Shown here: positions 28,189-40,223 of the stretch, one piece after another
Layout: the number at the start of each line of letters is the position of its first letter
Position numbering within the stretch: the first letter of the stretch is position 1
Made by a program: the position numbers and the translations under genes
Notes under the pieces: model-generated
Told to the model about the DNA's origin: nothing
The model's input: the letters and a program-made list of their open reading frames with translations, nothing else
The model's database searches: none
Origin: Pseudomonadota bacterium
GTDB lineage: Bacteria > Pseudomonadota > Gammaproteobacteria > Burkholderiales > Burkholderiaceae_C
NCBI GenBank assembly: GCA_029779845.1
Contig: JAKOZT010000098.1
Coordinates: 22,725 to 86,724, forward strand
Length of the DNA stretch: 64,000 nt
Direction: 5' to 3'

Positions 28189-29292
28189 ATGATTCCAGCC
28201 GCCCTCTCGCGGGTGACGCTCGCCGTCGACTGCATGGGCGGCGACCACGGGCCGTCGGTCACGCTGCCGGCCTGCCGCGCCTTCCTCGCGGCGCATCCGC
28301 AAGCCCACCTGATCCTCGTCGGCAAGCCCGACGCGCTGGCCGAAGCCGCCGGCTGGCCGCGCTGCACCGTGGTCGGCGCCAGCGAGGTCGTCGAGATGGA
28401 CGACCCGGTCGAGGTGGCGCTGCGCAAGAAGAAGGATTCCTCGCTGCGCGTCGCCGTCTCGCAGGTCAAGCCGGGCGAGAGCGGCGAGTCGGCCGCGCAC
28501 GCCTGCGTCTCGGCCGGCAACACCGGCGCGCTGATGGCGGTGTCTCGCTACGTGCTCAAGACGCTCGACGGCATCGACCGCCCGGCCATCGCCAGCGTGA
28601 TGCCCAACCAGCGCGACGGCTACACCACCGTGCTCGATCTCGGCGCCAACGTCGACTGCACCGCCGAACACCTGCTGCAGTTCGCGGTGATGGGCAGCGC
28701 GCTGGTCGCGGCCGTCGAGGGCCGGGAAGATCCCAGCGTCGGCCTGCTGAACATCGGCGAAGAGGCGATCAAGGGCAGCGAGACCATCAAGCGCGCCGCC
28801 GAGCTGCTGCGCGCCGCCGCCGCCAGCGGCCACCTGAACTTCCACGGCAACGTGGAGGGCAACGACATCTTCAAGGGCACCACCGACATCGTGGTGTGCG
28901 ACGGCTTCGTCGGCAACGTCGCGCTCAAGACCGCCGAGGGTCTGGCCTCGATGCTGTCGAACTTCATCAAGCAGGAGTTCACGCGCAGCGTCTTCACCAA
29001 GCTCGCCGCCGTGGTGGCGCTGCCGGTGCTGAACCACTTCAAGGCGCGTGTGGACCATCGCCGCTACAACGGCGCCGCGCTGCTGGGCCTGCGCGGGCTG
29101 GTGTTCAAGAGCCACGGCTCGGCCGATGCCTTCGCGTTCCAGACAGCGCTGAACCGGGCGTATGATGCCGCGCGCAATCGCTTGCTCGATCGCGTGCACG
29201 ACCGCATTCTCGAGACGCTGGCGGCGATGCCGGCGCCGGGCGCGGAGCCTTCGACCGACACGCCGGCGCTGGCCGCTTCAGCTTCACGATGA
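28189..29292 (+). CDS. plsX: Phosphate acyltransferase PlsX
   Basis: A 367-residue soluble acyl-ACP:phosphate transacylase. It shows [19 protein letters not shown] at the N-terminus, [20 protein letters not shown], and [16 protein letters not shown]. It makes acyl phosphate for PlsY in phospholipid synthesis. It lies 56 nt after rpmF and overlaps fabH by ATGA, the classic fab operon layout. The length and motifs are complete. Confidence 0.97.
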   Translation: MIPAALSRVTLAVDCMGGDHGPSVTLPACRAFLAAHPQAHLILVGKPDALAEAAGWPRCTVVGASEVVEMDDPVEVALRKKKDSSLRVAVSQVKPGESGESAAHACVSAGNTGALMAVSRYVLKTLDGIDRPAIASVMPNQRDGYTTVLDLGANVDCTAEHLLQFAVMGSALVAAVEGREDPSVGLLNIGEEAIKGSETIKRAAELLRAAAASGHLNFHGNVEGNDIFKGTTDIVVCDGFVGNVALKTAEGLASMLSNFIKQEFTRSVFTKLAAVVALPVLNHFKARVDHRRYNGAALLGLRGLVFKSHGSADAFAFQTALNRAYDAARNRLLDRVHDRILETLAAMPAPGAEPSTDTPALAASASR

Positions 29293-30278
29293 GCCCGACT
29301 TCACCGCGCTATTCCCGCATCACCGGCACCGGCAGCTACCTGCCGCCGCAGCGCGTGACGAACGCGCAGCTCGCCGAGCAGTTGGCGCGCGACGGCGTCG
29401 AAACCTCCGACGAGTGGATCGTCGAGCGCACCGGCATCCGCGCGCGCCACTTCGCCGCGCCCGAGGTGGCCAGCAGCGACCTCGCCGTCGAGGCCGCGCG
29501 CCACGCGCTCGAGGCGGCCGGCCGCACGGCCGGCGAGATCGACCTGATCATCGTCGCGACCTCGACGCCCGACATGATCTTCCCGTCCACCGCCTGCATC
29601 GTGCAGCGCAAGCTCGGCACGGCCGGCGGCGCGGCCTTCGACGTGCAGGCGGTCTGCTCGGGCTTCGTCTACGGCCTCGCGGTGGCCGATTCGATGATCC
29701 GCGGCGGCCTGGCCACGCGCGCGCTGGTGATCGGCGCGGAAGTGTTCTCGCGCATCCTCGACTTCAAGGACCGCACCACCTGCGTGCTGTTCGGCGATGG
29801 CGCCGGCGCGGTGGTGCTGGAGGCGAGCGACACGCCCGGCATCCTGGCCAGCGACCTGCACGCCGACGGCCGCCACGTCGACATCCTGTGCGTGCCCGGC
29901 ACGGTGTCGGGCGGGCAGGTGCTGGGCGATCCGCTGCTCAAGATGGACGGCCAGGCGGTCTTCAAGCTCGCCGTCGGCGTGCTCGAAAGTGCGGCGCGCG
30001 CGGTGCTCGCCAAGGCGGGCCGCAGCGATGCCGACATCGACTGGCTGATCCCGCACCAGGCCAACATCCGCATCATGCAGAGCACGGCGAAGAAGCTGAA
30101 GCTGCCGGCCGGCAAGCTGGTCGTCACCGTCGACGAACACGGCAACACCTCGGCCGCCTCGATCCCGCTGGCCCTCGACGCGGCGGTGCGCAACGGCCAG
30201 GTCAAGCGCGGCGACACCGTGATGCTCGAAGGCGTGGGCGGCGGTTTCACCTGGGGCGCGGTGCTGCTCGACTTCTGA
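29289..30278 (+). CDS. fabH: 3-oxoacyl-ACP synthase III
   Basis: A 329-residue condensing enzyme that starts fatty-acid synthesis by joining acetyl-CoA with malonyl-ACP. The catalytic Cys is in [20 protein letters not shown], the His in [13 protein letters not shown] and the Asn in [32 protein letters not shown] near the N-terminus is typical. ATG 29289 overlaps the plsX stop. The length is normal. Confidence 0.97.
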   Translation: MSPTSPRYSRITGTGSYLPPQRVTNAQLAEQLARDGVETSDEWIVERTGIRARHFAAPEVASSDLAVEAARHALEAAGRTAGEIDLIIVATSTPDMIFPSTACIVQRKLGTAGGAAFDVQAVCSGFVYGLAVADSMIRGGLATRALVIGAEVFSRILDFKDRTTCVLFGDGAGAVVLEASDTPGILASDLHADGRHVDILCVPGTVSGGQVLGDPLLKMDGQAVFKLAVGVLESAARAVLAKAGRSDADIDWLIPHQANIRIMQSTAKKLKLPAGKLVVTVDEHGNTSAASIPLALDAAVRNGQVKRGDTVMLEGVGGGFTWGAVLLDF

Positions 30279-30338
30279 GGCGGTGGCCTGCCGCGCGGGC
30301 CGCGAGACATCCAACAAGAGACAGAGAGACAAGCCGCG

Positions 30339-31277
30339 ATGACCACCTTCGCATTCGTCTTCCCCGGCCAGGGCTCGCAGAGCGTCGGCATGCTCGACGC
30401 CTGGGGCGATCACCCGGCGGTGCGCGACACGCTCGCCGAGGCTTCGCAGGCGCTCGGCGAAGACATCGCCCGGCTGATCCACGAAGGCCCGAAGGAACAG
30501 CTCGACCTCACCACCAACACCCAGCCGGTGATGCTGGCCGCGGCGATCGCCTGCTACCGCGCCTGGATGGCCGAGACCGGGCATGCGCCGGCCATCGTCG
30601 CCGGCCATTCGCTCGGCGAGTACAGCGCGCTGGTGGCCGCCGGTTCGCTGACGCTGGCCGACGCGCTGCCGCTGGTGCGCCTGCGCGCGCAGGCGATGCA
30701 GGAGGCGGTGCCGGTCGGTGCGGGCGCGATGGCAGCCATCCTCGGGCTCGATGCCGAGGTCGTGCGCGGCACCTGCGCCGAAGTGGCGGCTGCCGTCGGC
30801 GAGGTGGTCACGGCCGCCAACTACAACGACCCCAAGCAGACCGTGATCGCCGGCAGCAAGGCCGCCGTCGACCAGGCCTGCGAAGCGCTCAAGGGCCGCG
30901 GCGCCAAGCGCGCGCTGCCGCTGGCGGTGTCCGCGCCGTTCCACTGCGCGCTGATGAAGCCGGCCGCCGAGCGGCTGAAGGCGCGGCTCGCCGACGTGGC
31001 GCTGCGCGCGCCGCAGATCCCGCTGGTCAACAACATCGACGTGGCGGTGCAGACCGAGCCCGACGCGATCCGCGATGCGCTGTACCGCCAGGCCTTCGGC
31101 CCGGTGCGCTGGGTCGAGACGGTGCAGGCGATGCACGCGCGCGGCGCCACCCACATGGTCGAGTGCGGCCCCGGCAAGGTGCTGGGCGGGCTGGCGCGGC
31201 GCATCGTCAGCGAACTGGTGGTCGGCCACGTGAACGACCCGGCCTCGCTGGCCGAGGCGAAGGGGATGCTGGGATGA
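30339..31277 (+). CDS. fabD: Malonyl-CoA:ACP transacylase
   Basis: A 312-residue malonyltransferase. It begins [17 protein letters not shown], has the nucleophile serine in [15 protein letters not shown], and [15 protein letters not shown] containing the catalytic His. It loads malonyl groups on ACP for elongation. It is preceded by a 60-nt gap after fabH containing a purine-rich stretch (AAGAGACAGAGAG) and ends in an ATGA overlap with fabG. Confidence 0.97.
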   Translation: MTTFAFVFPGQGSQSVGMLDAWGDHPAVRDTLAEASQALGEDIARLIHEGPKEQLDLTTNTQPVMLAAAIACYRAWMAETGHAPAIVAGHSLGEYSALVAAGSLTLADALPLVRLRAQAMQEAVPVGAGAMAAILGLDAEVVRGTCAEVAAAVGEVVTAANYNDPKQTVIAGSKAAVDQACEALKGRGAKRALPLAVSAPFHCALMKPAAERLKARLADVALRAPQIPLVNNIDVAVQTEPDAIRDALYRQAFGPVRWVETVQAMHARGATHMVECGPGKVLGGLARRIVSELVVGHVNDPASLAEAKGMLG

Positions 31278-32020
31278 GCGAAGTCACCACGCAGGGCCAG
31301 GTCGCGCTGGTCACCGGCGCGTCGCGCGGCATCGGCCGCGCGATCGCGATGGCGCTGGCCGCGCAGGGCATGAAGGTGGTCGGCACCGCCACCACCGACG
31401 CCGGCGCGGCCGCGATCGGCGAGGCGCTCGCGCCACTGGGCGGCAGCGGCCTGAAGCTCGACGTCACCGACGCCGCGGCGCTCGACGCCGCGATCGACGC
31501 CATCGTCAAGCAGTACGGCGGCCTGCACGTGCTGGTCAACAACGCCGGCATCACGCGCGACACGCTGGCGATGCGCATGAAGGACGAGGACTGGGACGCG
31601 GTGCTGGACACCAACCTGAAGGCCGTGTTCCGCGCCAGCCGCGCGGCGATCCGGCCGATGATGAAGCAGCGCTACGGCCGCATCGTCAACATCACCTCGG
31701 TGGTGGGCGCCAGCGGCAACCCCGGCCAGGCCAACTACGCCGCCGCCAAGGCCGGCGTGGCCGGCATGACGCGCGCGCTGGCGCGCGAGCTGGGCAGCCG
31801 CGGCATCACGGTCAACTGCGTCGCGCCGGGCTTCATCGCCACCGACATGACGCATGCCCTGCCCGAGGCGCAGAAGACCGCGCTGCTGGCGCAAATCCCG
31901 CTCGGCCGGCTCGGCGCGGCCGAGGAGATCGCGCACGCGGTGGCCTTCCTCGCCTCGCCCGGCGCCGGCTACGTGACCGGCACCGAACTGCACGTCAACG
32001 GCGGCATGTACATGGCCTGA
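31274..32020 (+). CDS. fabG: 3-oxoacyl-ACP reductase
   Basis: A 248-residue SDR reductase. It has [20 protein letters not shown] (NADPH-binding TGxxxGIG), the [10 protein letters not shown] motif, and the catalytic tetrad [20 protein letters not shown] (Ser, Tyr, Lys). The C-terminus [16 protein letters not shown] is typical of FabG. It performs the first reduction of the elongation cycle. It overlaps fabD and is followed by acpP after 99 nt. Confidence 0.97.
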   Translation: MSEVTTQGQVALVTGASRGIGRAIAMALAAQGMKVVGTATTDAGAAAIGEALAPLGGSGLKLDVTDAAALDAAIDAIVKQYGGLHVLVNNAGITRDTLAMRMKDEDWDAVLDTNLKAVFRASRAAIRPMMKQRYGRIVNITSVVGASGNPGQANYAAAKAGVAGMTRALARELGSRGITVNCVAPGFIATDMTHALPEAQKTALLAQIPLGRLGAAEEIAHAVAFLASPGAGYVTGTELHVNGGMYMA

Positions 32021-32074
32021 TTCCGGCCGGAACCGGCGCTGCGGGCCCCGTTCGGGCACCGCCCGGGCAAGCCT

Positions 32075-32080
32075 TAGAAT
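32075..32080 (+). promoter_or_regulatory. Candidate -10 element upstream of acpP
   Basis: TAGAAT lies 40 nt before the acpP ATG in the 99-nt fabG-acpP gap. An extra acpP promoter would fit the high demand for acyl carrier protein. There is no clear -35. A strong GGAGGAGT ribosome-binding site (32111-32118) precedes the acpP start. Confidence 0.35.
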
Positions 32081-32119
32081 CCGCCCCTGGTTTTTCAGCA
32101 AACAACTCCCGGAGGAGTC

Positions 32120-32362
32120 ATGAGCGACATCGAAGCACGAGTCAAGAAGATCATCGCCGAACAGTTGGGTGTGCCCGAAGCCGATGTGAGCAACGAGAAG
32201 GCCTTCGTCGCCGATCTCGGCGCCGACTCGCTGGACACCGTCGAGCTGGTGATGGCCCTCGAAGACGAGTTCGGCATCGAGATTCCCGACGAGGAAGCCG
32301 AGAAGATCACGACCGTGCAGCTGGCGATCGACTACGCCGTCAAGCACCAGAAGGCCGCCTGA
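32120..32362 (+). CDS. acpP: Acyl carrier protein
   Basis: An 80-residue acidic ACP with the phosphopantetheine attachment serine in [20 protein letters not shown]. It carries growing acyl chains during fatty-acid synthesis, and is converted to holo form by AcpS (encoded at 44951). A near-perfect Shine-Dalgarno sequence and its own possible promoter suggest strong expression. The length and motif are standard. Confidence 0.98.
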   Translation: MSDIEARVKKIIAEQLGVPEADVSNEKAFVADLGADSLDTVELVMALEDEFGIEIPDEEAEKITTVQLAIDYAVKHQKAA

Positions 32363-32382
32363 GGCGCTTCGGTCTCCTTCGC

Positions 32383-33627
<1,245 letters not shown>

Positions 33628-33658
33628 GCCGGCACGCGGCTCGCCCGCGCCGCGGCTG

Positions 33659-34105
33659 ATGGAAATCTCTCGCTTCGAGTTCGGCTGCGCGCGCGCCTGG
33701 CGTGCGGGCGTGCTCGCGCTCGCGGCGCTGGCGCTGCTGGCCGCCGCGGCCTGGGCGCTGGCGCTGGTCGCGCGCGGCGAAGCCGGCCTCGCCTGGCTGG
33801 CGCTCCCGGCGGCACTGCTGGCGCTGTGGGCCGCAAGCGCCAGCCGGCTCGCCGGTGGCGCGCTGCGCGACGAAGGCGGCCGCTGGTGGCTGGCCGCCGC
33901 GCCCGGCTCGCTGGCCGTCGCCTTCGACTTCGGCGCCTGGATGCTGCTGCGCTTCCGCCCCGACGGCGCGCGCGGCGGCCGCTGGCTGGCGCCGTCGCAC
34001 GCCGACATGCGCGAGGCCTGGCCGGCGTTTCGCCGTGCGGTATATTCGCCGCGCACTCCACCGGCCGGCCTCTCGGCGCAGGCTGCCGACGACCCTCCCG
34101 CATGA
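33659..34105 (+). CDS. Small membrane protein between fabF and rpoE (YgfX-like)
   Basis: A 148-residue protein with two adjacent hydrophobic helices (about residues 17-38 and 43-60), then a soluble C-terminal part (EGGRWWLAAAPG...AWMLLRFRPDGARGGRWL). This layout and the fabF-rpoE position resemble the YgfX/CptA-like proteins annotated here in other betaproteobacteria. I cannot confirm that from motifs alone. Its stop overlaps the rpoE start (ATGA), so it is translationally coupled to the sigma factor. A TATATT at 34041-34046 inside its 3' end may be a -10 box for rpoE. Confidence 0.75.
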   Translation: MEISRFEFGCARAWRAGVLALAALALLAAAAWALALVARGEAGLAWLALPAALLALWAASASRLAGGALRDEGGRWWLAAAPGSLAVAFDFGAWMLLRFRPDGARGGRWLAPSHADMREAWPAFRRAVYSPRTPPAGLSAQAADDPPA

Positions 34106-34710
34106 ACGCCAACGACGCCGACGCACCGCTGATCGAGAGGATCAAGCAAGGCGACGTGCGGGCCTTCGAGATGCTGGTGGTCAAGTACCAGCGCCGCATC
34201 GAACGCCTGATCGGCCGCATGGTGCGCGACGTCGACCTGGTGCCCGACATCGCGCAGGAGACCTTCGTGCGCGCCTACCGCGCGATCGGCCAGTTCCGCG
34301 GCGACAGCGCCTTCTACACCTGGCTGTACCGCATCGCCGTCAACACCGCCAAGAAGGCGCTGGTCGACCTGAAGCGCGATCCGGTCGTGACCGAATCCGC
34401 GCTCGCCGGCCGCAGCGACGACGACGAAACTTCGCGGGTGGAAAACGAACTAAGCGACGGCGAGACCCCCGACGCCGTGCTGGCAAGCAAGGAAATCGCG
34501 GCGGCGGTGAACTCGGCGATCGAAGGCCTGTCCGAGGATCTGCGCCAGGCCATCACGCTGCGCGAGATCGAAGGCTTGAGCTACGAAGAGATCGCGGAGT
34601 TGATGAACTGCCCGATCGGAACGGTGCGTTCGCGCATCTTCCGGGCGCGCGAGGCGATCGCGGCGCGGCTGAGGCCGCTGCTCGACACCCGCGAGGGCGA
34701 GCGGTGGTGA
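34102..34710 (+). CDS. rpoE: RNA polymerase sigma factor RpoE (AlgU type)
   Basis: A 202-residue ECF sigma factor. Region 2 has FEMLVVKYQRRIERLIGRMV, DLVPDIAQETFVRAYRAI and the YTWLYRIAVNTAK segment. Region 4 has ITLREIEGLSYEEIAELMNC and PIGTVRSRIFRAREAI. It directs the envelope-stress response and is held by the anti-sigma factor encoded just downstream. ATG 34102 overlaps the upstream membrane-protein stop. Order rpoE-rseA-rseB-mucD is the canonical sigma-E operon. Confidence 0.96.
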   Translation: MNANDADAPLIERIKQGDVRAFEMLVVKYQRRIERLIGRMVRDVDLVPDIAQETFVRAYRAIGQFRGDSAFYTWLYRIAVNTAKKALVDLKRDPVVTESALAGRSDDDETSRVENELSDGETPDAVLASKEIAAAVNSAIEGLSEDLRQAITLREIEGLSYEEIAELMNCPIGTVRSRIFRAREAIAARLRPLLDTREGERW

Positions 34711-34737
34711 GGGGTCGGGAGAGGTTTGGAGTCGAAG

Positions 34738-35397
34738 ATGATTGAGCACAGCGGGGTGGCGGCGGGGGCTGCCGAACGGTTGTCGGCCCTGGTCGACGGC
34801 GAAGTCGCCGCCGACGAGGTCAAGCAGGCCTGCCTGGCCTGGCGCGGCGATGCGAAGGCGCGCCAGGACTGGCACGCCTACCAGTTGATCGGCGACGTGC
34901 TGCGTTCCGACGATCTCGCCTCGGCGCCCGGGTGCGACGAGGCCTTCCTGCAGGCGCTGCGCGCGCGCCTGGCCGACGAACCGGTGGTGCTGGCGCCGCA
35001 GCCCGCGAAGACCTTGCCGATGGCCGCCGGCCGCTCGCTGCGCCGCTGGCGCTCCGGCGTGGCGGTGGCGGCCGGCTTCGTCGCCGTGGCCGGCGTGCTG
35101 GTGGCGCTGCAGGGGCCGTCCTCGGGCGACAACGCGCCGGCCGTGGCGCAGGCGCCCGCCGTGCCGCTGGCGGCCGCGGGCCCGATGGGGCCGGTGCTGC
35201 CGGCGCTCGCGCGCGCCGACGGGGCCGAGCCTTCGACCGAGGCCGCCACGCTGGTCACCGACGGCCAGTTGATCCGCGACGCGCGGCTCGACCGCTACCT
35301 CGCCGCGCACCAGCGCTTCGCCGGCGCCTCGGCGCTGGGCGTGCCCTCGGCCTTCCTGCGCAGCGCCACCGCCACGGCCGATGGCGCCAAGCGCTGA
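34738..35397 (+). CDS. rseA: Anti-sigma-E factor RseA/MucA
   Basis: A 219-residue single-pass membrane protein. The N-terminal anti-sigma domain has ERLSALVDGEVAADEV and WHAYQLIGDVLRSDDL, which bind the sigma factor. One transmembrane helix (about residues 106-126) and an Ala/Pro-rich periplasmic tail follow. Cleavage by regulated proteases would free RpoE. ATG 34738 is preferred to an in-frame TTG at 34726. It sits 27 nt after rpoE. The C-terminal LIRDARLDRYLAAHQRFAGA is typical of betaproteobacterial RseA. Confidence 0.93.
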   Translation: MIEHSGVAAGAAERLSALVDGEVAADEVKQACLAWRGDAKARQDWHAYQLIGDVLRSDDLASAPGCDEAFLQALRARLADEPVVLAPQPAKTLPMAAGRSLRRWRSGVAVAAGFVAVAGVLVALQGPSSGDNAPAVAQAPAVPLAAAGPMGPVLPALARADGAEPSTEAATLVTDGQLIRDARLDRYLAAHQRFAGASALGVPSAFLRSATATADGAKR

Positions 35398-35404
35398 GCG
35401 CCGC

Positions 35405-36412
35405 ATGCTGCTGCGCCCCGCACTCGCGCTGACCCTGCTCGGCGCCCTCGGCAGCCCCGTGCCCGCGGCCGCCGATTCTTCGGCCGGCGACGGCCGCGAG
35501 ATCCGCACGCTGCTCACGCGCATCCACGAGGCGGCGGGCAAGCAGAACTTCCAGGGCACCTTCGTCGTCAGCGGCGGCGGCGCGGTGTCCAGCGCGCGCA
35601 TCGCCCACTACGGCGAGGGCAGCAACCAGTACGAGCGCATCGAGTCGCTCGACGGCCAGGCGCGCTACGTCTACCGCCACAACGATCTCGTGCAGACCGT
35701 CTGGCCGGGCACCCGCGTGGCGCTGGTCGAACAGGCGCGCTCGATGACGAGCTTCCCGGCGCTGCTGCAGGGCGGCGTCGAGCGGCTTGCCGAGTTCTAC
35801 GAGCTGAAGGAGCAGGGCAGCGAGCGCGTCGCCGGGCGCGAGGCGCAGGTGCTGCTGGTGCAGCCGCGCGACGCGCAGCGCTTCGGCTATCGGCTGTGGG
35901 CCGACAAGGCCTCGGGCCTGCTGCTGCGCGCCGACGTGCTCGGCGAGCGCGGCGAGGCGATCGAGACCTCGGCGTTCTCCGAGGTCACCATCGGCGTCAA
36001 GCCGCAGTTCGACAGCGTCACCGGCCCGATGCGCAAGCTCGACGGCTACCGTGTGGTCCGCCCGGCCGTCGCCAGCACGAAGATGGAGTCCGAGGGCTGG
36101 GCGATGCGCCAGCTCGTGCCCGGCTTCCGCGAGGTCAACTGCGTCAGGCGGCCGATGGAGTCGCCCACCGCCAGCGGGCCCGAGGCGGCCTCCGAGCCGG
36201 TGCTGCAGGCGATCTTCTCCGACGGCCTGACCTACGTGTCGCTGTTCATCGAGCCCTTCGATGCCCAGCGCCACCAGCGCGCCATGCGTACCGCCGTCGG
36301 CGCCACGCAGACGCTGATGCGCCGCCAGGGGCAGTGGTGGGTCACGGTGGTGGGCGACGTGCCTCCGGCCACGCTGCTGGCGTTCGCCAACGGGCTTGAA
36401 CGCCGCAAGTGA
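35405..36412 (+). CDS. rseB: Sigma-E regulatory protein RseB/MucB
   Basis: A roughly 335-residue periplasmic protein with a signal peptide (MLLRPALALTLLGALG...AAA). The MucB/RseB lipoprotein-like domain follows: LLTRIHEAAGKQNFQGTFVV, ARYVYRHNDLVQTVWPG, and a C-terminal VSLFIEPFDAQRHQRAMRT. It binds the periplasmic part of RseA and senses envelope lipids or LPS in known systems. An alternative ATG at 35381 would add eight residues and overlap rseA by 17 nt. The context after rseA supports the assignment. Confidence 0.93.
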   Translation: MLLRPALALTLLGALGSPVPAAADSSAGDGREIRTLLTRIHEAAGKQNFQGTFVVSGGGAVSSARIAHYGEGSNQYERIESLDGQARYVYRHNDLVQTVWPGTRVALVEQARSMTSFPALLQGGVERLAEFYELKEQGSERVAGREAQVLLVQPRDAQRFGYRLWADKASGLLLRADVLGERGEAIETSAFSEVTIGVKPQFDSVTGPMRKLDGYRVVRPAVASTKMESEGWAMRQLVPGFREVNCVRRPMESPTASGPEAASEPVLQAIFSDGLTYVSLFIEPFDAQRHQRAMRTAVGATQTLMRRQGQWWVTVVGDVPPATLLAFANGLERRK

Positions 36413-36467
36413 CGCACCCATCTGCGGCGTTCGCGGACAGTCGAAGTTTCAAAGGAGCATGAAGTAC

Positions 36468-37940
36468 ATGCAAACCAGCGTCATCGCGGCGACTCGCCGC
36501 AGTCTCTCCAGCGCCTTGCTGGCCGGTCTGGTCGCCGTCGTTGCCGCGGCCGCCACGTTCGCGCCGCCCGCCGCGCATGCGCAGGGCAACCTGCCCGAGT
36601 TCGCCGACCTCGCCGAGCGCGTCGGCCCGGCCGTCGTCAACATCCGCACCACCGAGCGGCGCGCCGCTCGCAGCGGCGCGATGCCCGACATGGACGAGGA
36701 CATGCTCGACTTCCTGCGCCGCTTCGGCCTTCCGGTCCCGAACCAGCCGGGGCCGCGCGGCCAGCGCCCGCAGCAGCCGCAGCCCGACGCCGAGCCGCAG
36801 CAGCGCGGCATCGGCTCGGGCTTCATCCTCAGCGCCGACGGCTACGTGATGACCAATGCGCACGTGATCGACGGCGCCGACGAGGTGTTCGTCACGCTGA
36901 CCGACAAGCGCGAGCTGAAGGCGCGTGTGATCGGCTCCGACCGCCGCTCCGACGTGGCGCTGGTCAAGGTCGAGGCCAGCGGCCTGCCGACGGTGCGCAT
37001 CGGCGACGTCAACAAGCTGCGCGTGGGCGAGTGGGTGATCGCGATCGGCTCGCCGTTCGGACTGGAGAACACCGTGACGGCCGGCATCGTCAGCGCCAAG
37101 GCGCGCGACACCGGCGAGTTCCTGCCGCTGATCCAGACCGACGTGGCGATCAACCCGGGCAACTCCGGCGGCCCGCTGATCAACATGCGCGGCGAGGTGG
37201 TGGGCATCAACTCGCAGATCTACAGCCGCTCGGGCGGCTACATGGGCATCTCGTTCGCGATCCCGATCGACGAGGCCACGCGCGTGGCCGAGCAGCTCAA
37301 GACCACGGGGCGCGTCAGCCGCGGCCGCATCGGCGTGAGCATCGACCAGGTGAGCAAGGAGGTTGCCGAGTCGATCGGGCTGGGCAAGGCCAGCGGCGCG
37401 CTGGTGCGCAGCGTCGAGGCCGGCGGGCCGGCCGAGAAGGCGGGCGTCGAGCCGGGCGACATCATCACCAAGTTCGACGGCAAAGCGGTCGAGCGCTCGG
37501 GCGACCTGCCGCGCGTGGTGGGCGCGGTCAAGCCGGGCAGCAAGGTCTCGCTGCAGGTGTTCCGCCGCGGCGCCACCAAGGACCTGAGCGTGACGGTGGC
37601 CGAGGTCGAGCCCGACAAGGCGCGCCGCAGCGCCGAGGCCGAGAGCAAGCCGCAGGCGACGCCGACGACGACGCTGGGCATCGGCGTCTCCGAGCTGAGC
37701 GAGGCGCAAAAGCGCGAGCTGAAGATCAAGAACGGCGTGCGCGTCGAGGTGGCCGAAGGCGCGGCGGCGCGCGCCGGCGTGCGCGAGGGCGACGTGATCC
37801 TGTCGATCGACAACACCGAGATCACCGGCGCCAAGCAGTTCGAGTCGGTGGTCGGCAAGCTCGACAAGAGCCGCGCGGTGACGCTGCTGGTGCGGCGCGG
37901 CGACACGGTCAACTTCCTGATCATCCGGCCGGCGCGCTGA
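36468..37940 (+). CDS. mucD: DegP/MucD-type periplasmic serine endoprotease
   Basis: A 490-residue HtrA-family protease. It has a signal peptide ending AAHAQ, and a trypsin-like domain with the triad His (YVMTNAHVIDGADE), Asp (RRSDVALVKV) and Ser (INPGNSGGPLINMRG). Two PDZ domains follow (about RGRIGVSIDQVSKE and TTLGIGVSELSEAQKR onward). It degrades misfolded envelope proteins. The RBS AAAGGAG (36451-36457) gives better spacing to ATG 36468 than to ATG 36459. It closes the sigma-E operon. Confidence 0.95.
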   Translation: MQTSVIAATRRSLSSALLAGLVAVVAAAATFAPPAAHAQGNLPEFADLAERVGPAVVNIRTTERRAARSGAMPDMDEDMLDFLRRFGLPVPNQPGPRGQRPQQPQPDAEPQQRGIGSGFILSADGYVMTNAHVIDGADEVFVTLTDKRELKARVIGSDRRSDVALVKVEASGLPTVRIGDVNKLRVGEWVIAIGSPFGLENTVTAGIVSAKARDTGEFLPLIQTDVAINPGNSGGPLINMRGEVVGINSQIYSRSGGYMGISFAIPIDEATRVAEQLKTTGRVSRGRIGVSIDQVSKEVAESIGLGKASGALVRSVEAGGPAEKAGVEPGDIITKFDGKAVERSGDLPRVVGAVKPGSKVSLQVFRRGATKDLSVTVAEVEPDKARRSAEAESKPQATPTTTLGIGVSELSEAQKRELKIKNGVRVEVAEGAAARAGVREGDVILSIDNTEITGAKQFESVVGKLDKSRAVTLLVRRGDTVNFLIIRPAR

Positions 37941-37999
37941 GCGCGGCGCCCGACTGCAAAGCCGGGTCTTTCCAGTATCCGGGAAGTGATCGAAGGTGA

Positions 38000-38036
38000 G
38001 GGAGCGAGCGCCGCCGGCCCGGCGACGCTCGCTCCC
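38000..38036 (+). terminator. Strong 11-bp hairpin after mucD
   Basis: GGGAGCGAGCG (38000-38010) pairs perfectly with CGCTCGCTCCC (38026-38036) around a 15-nt GC-rich loop, 59 nt after the mucD stop. There is no T-tract, so it is not a textbook intrinsic terminator; it may protect the 3' end or assist Rho-dependent termination. Confidence 0.5.
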
Positions 38037-38040
38037 GCAT

Positions 38041-38280
38041 GCCGGAAGTCAGTGACTGCAAACCTTTCCTGGGTCGCGCGGATTGCTGCCGTCCAGCGCT
38101 AGAATCCGCGCGCTGCCGTCGCTCGTTTCAACGATCCAGGCAACAAAAATGGGCCGCTCGAACTATCCCCAGGTGATCCACAAGCGTTTGTGGATAAGCT
38201 GTTGATGGATTTCGATGTTGGGACCCTGCAACGCGCAGAAATCGAGGATTGGCGCGGCTTCCAGAAGGGTGCTTTTGGCT
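38041..38280 (+). other. mucD-lepA intergenic region: TAGAAT element and inverted DnaA-box pair
   Basis: This gene-free stretch holds a TAGAAT -10-like hexamer (38100-38105). It also holds two facing DnaA-box-like sites: TGATCCACA (38174-38182, one mismatch to TTATCCACA) and TGTGGATAA (38189-38197, a perfect box on the opposite strand). Together they form an 8-bp inverted repeat, ATCCACAA-GCGT-TTGTGGAT (38176-38195). No convincing gene is seen, although short frames are open. Function of the DnaA-like sites is unknown. Confidence 0.5.
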
Positions 38281-38285
38281 ACAAT
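38280..38285 (+). promoter_or_regulatory. Candidate -10 (TACAAT) of lepA leader transcript
   Basis: TACAAT sits in GGCTACAATG, a good -10 match. CTTCCA (38258-38263) lies 16 nt upstream as a weak -35. A start about 7 nt downstream would place the first transcribed bases at the CCCAACAA hairpin arm described next. Confidence 0.4.
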
Positions 38286-38291
38286 GAAAGC

Positions 38292-38355
38292 CCAACAAGC
38301 AGTTGCCATACGTTTTGTTGGAAGGCGCGTCACTCGTTCGACGTGCCTTTTTTTT
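38292..38355 (+). ncRNA. Candidate small RNA or attenuator in the lepA leader
   Basis: Downstream of the TACAAT element are two hairpins. CCAACAA (38292-38298) pairs with TTGTTGG (38315-38321). AAGGCGCGTC (38322-38331) pairs with GACGTGCCTT (38340-38349, one G-U pair). The second is followed by a T-run of eight (38348-38355). This has the form of an intrinsic terminator ending a roughly 65-nt transcript. It could be a discrete sRNA, an attenuator for lepA, or a late terminator for mucD. No Rfam family was recognised. Confidence 0.45.
38322..38355 (+). terminator. Rho-independent terminator upstream of lepA
   Basis: An 8-bp GC-rich stem (GGCGCGTC with GACGTGCC, one G-U) extended by two A-T pairs, with an 8-nt loop and an uninterrupted run of eight T. 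It lies 56 nt before the lepA ATG, which is unusual for a gene expected to be read through. Confidence 0.75.
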
Positions 38356-38410
38356 ACCTACATCTCAGGGCGCACGCCCACGCATCGCGACGCGATGTGA
38401 GCCTCGGTTC

Positions 38411-40219
<1,809 letters not shown>

Positions 40220-40223
40220 TCTG

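Noticed and set aside
38284..38400. A possible 38-codon leader peptide starting [15 protein letters not shown] upstream of lepA
   Set aside because: Its ATG overlaps the TACAAT promoter candidate and no ribosome-binding site precedes it. The hairpins explain the sequence better.
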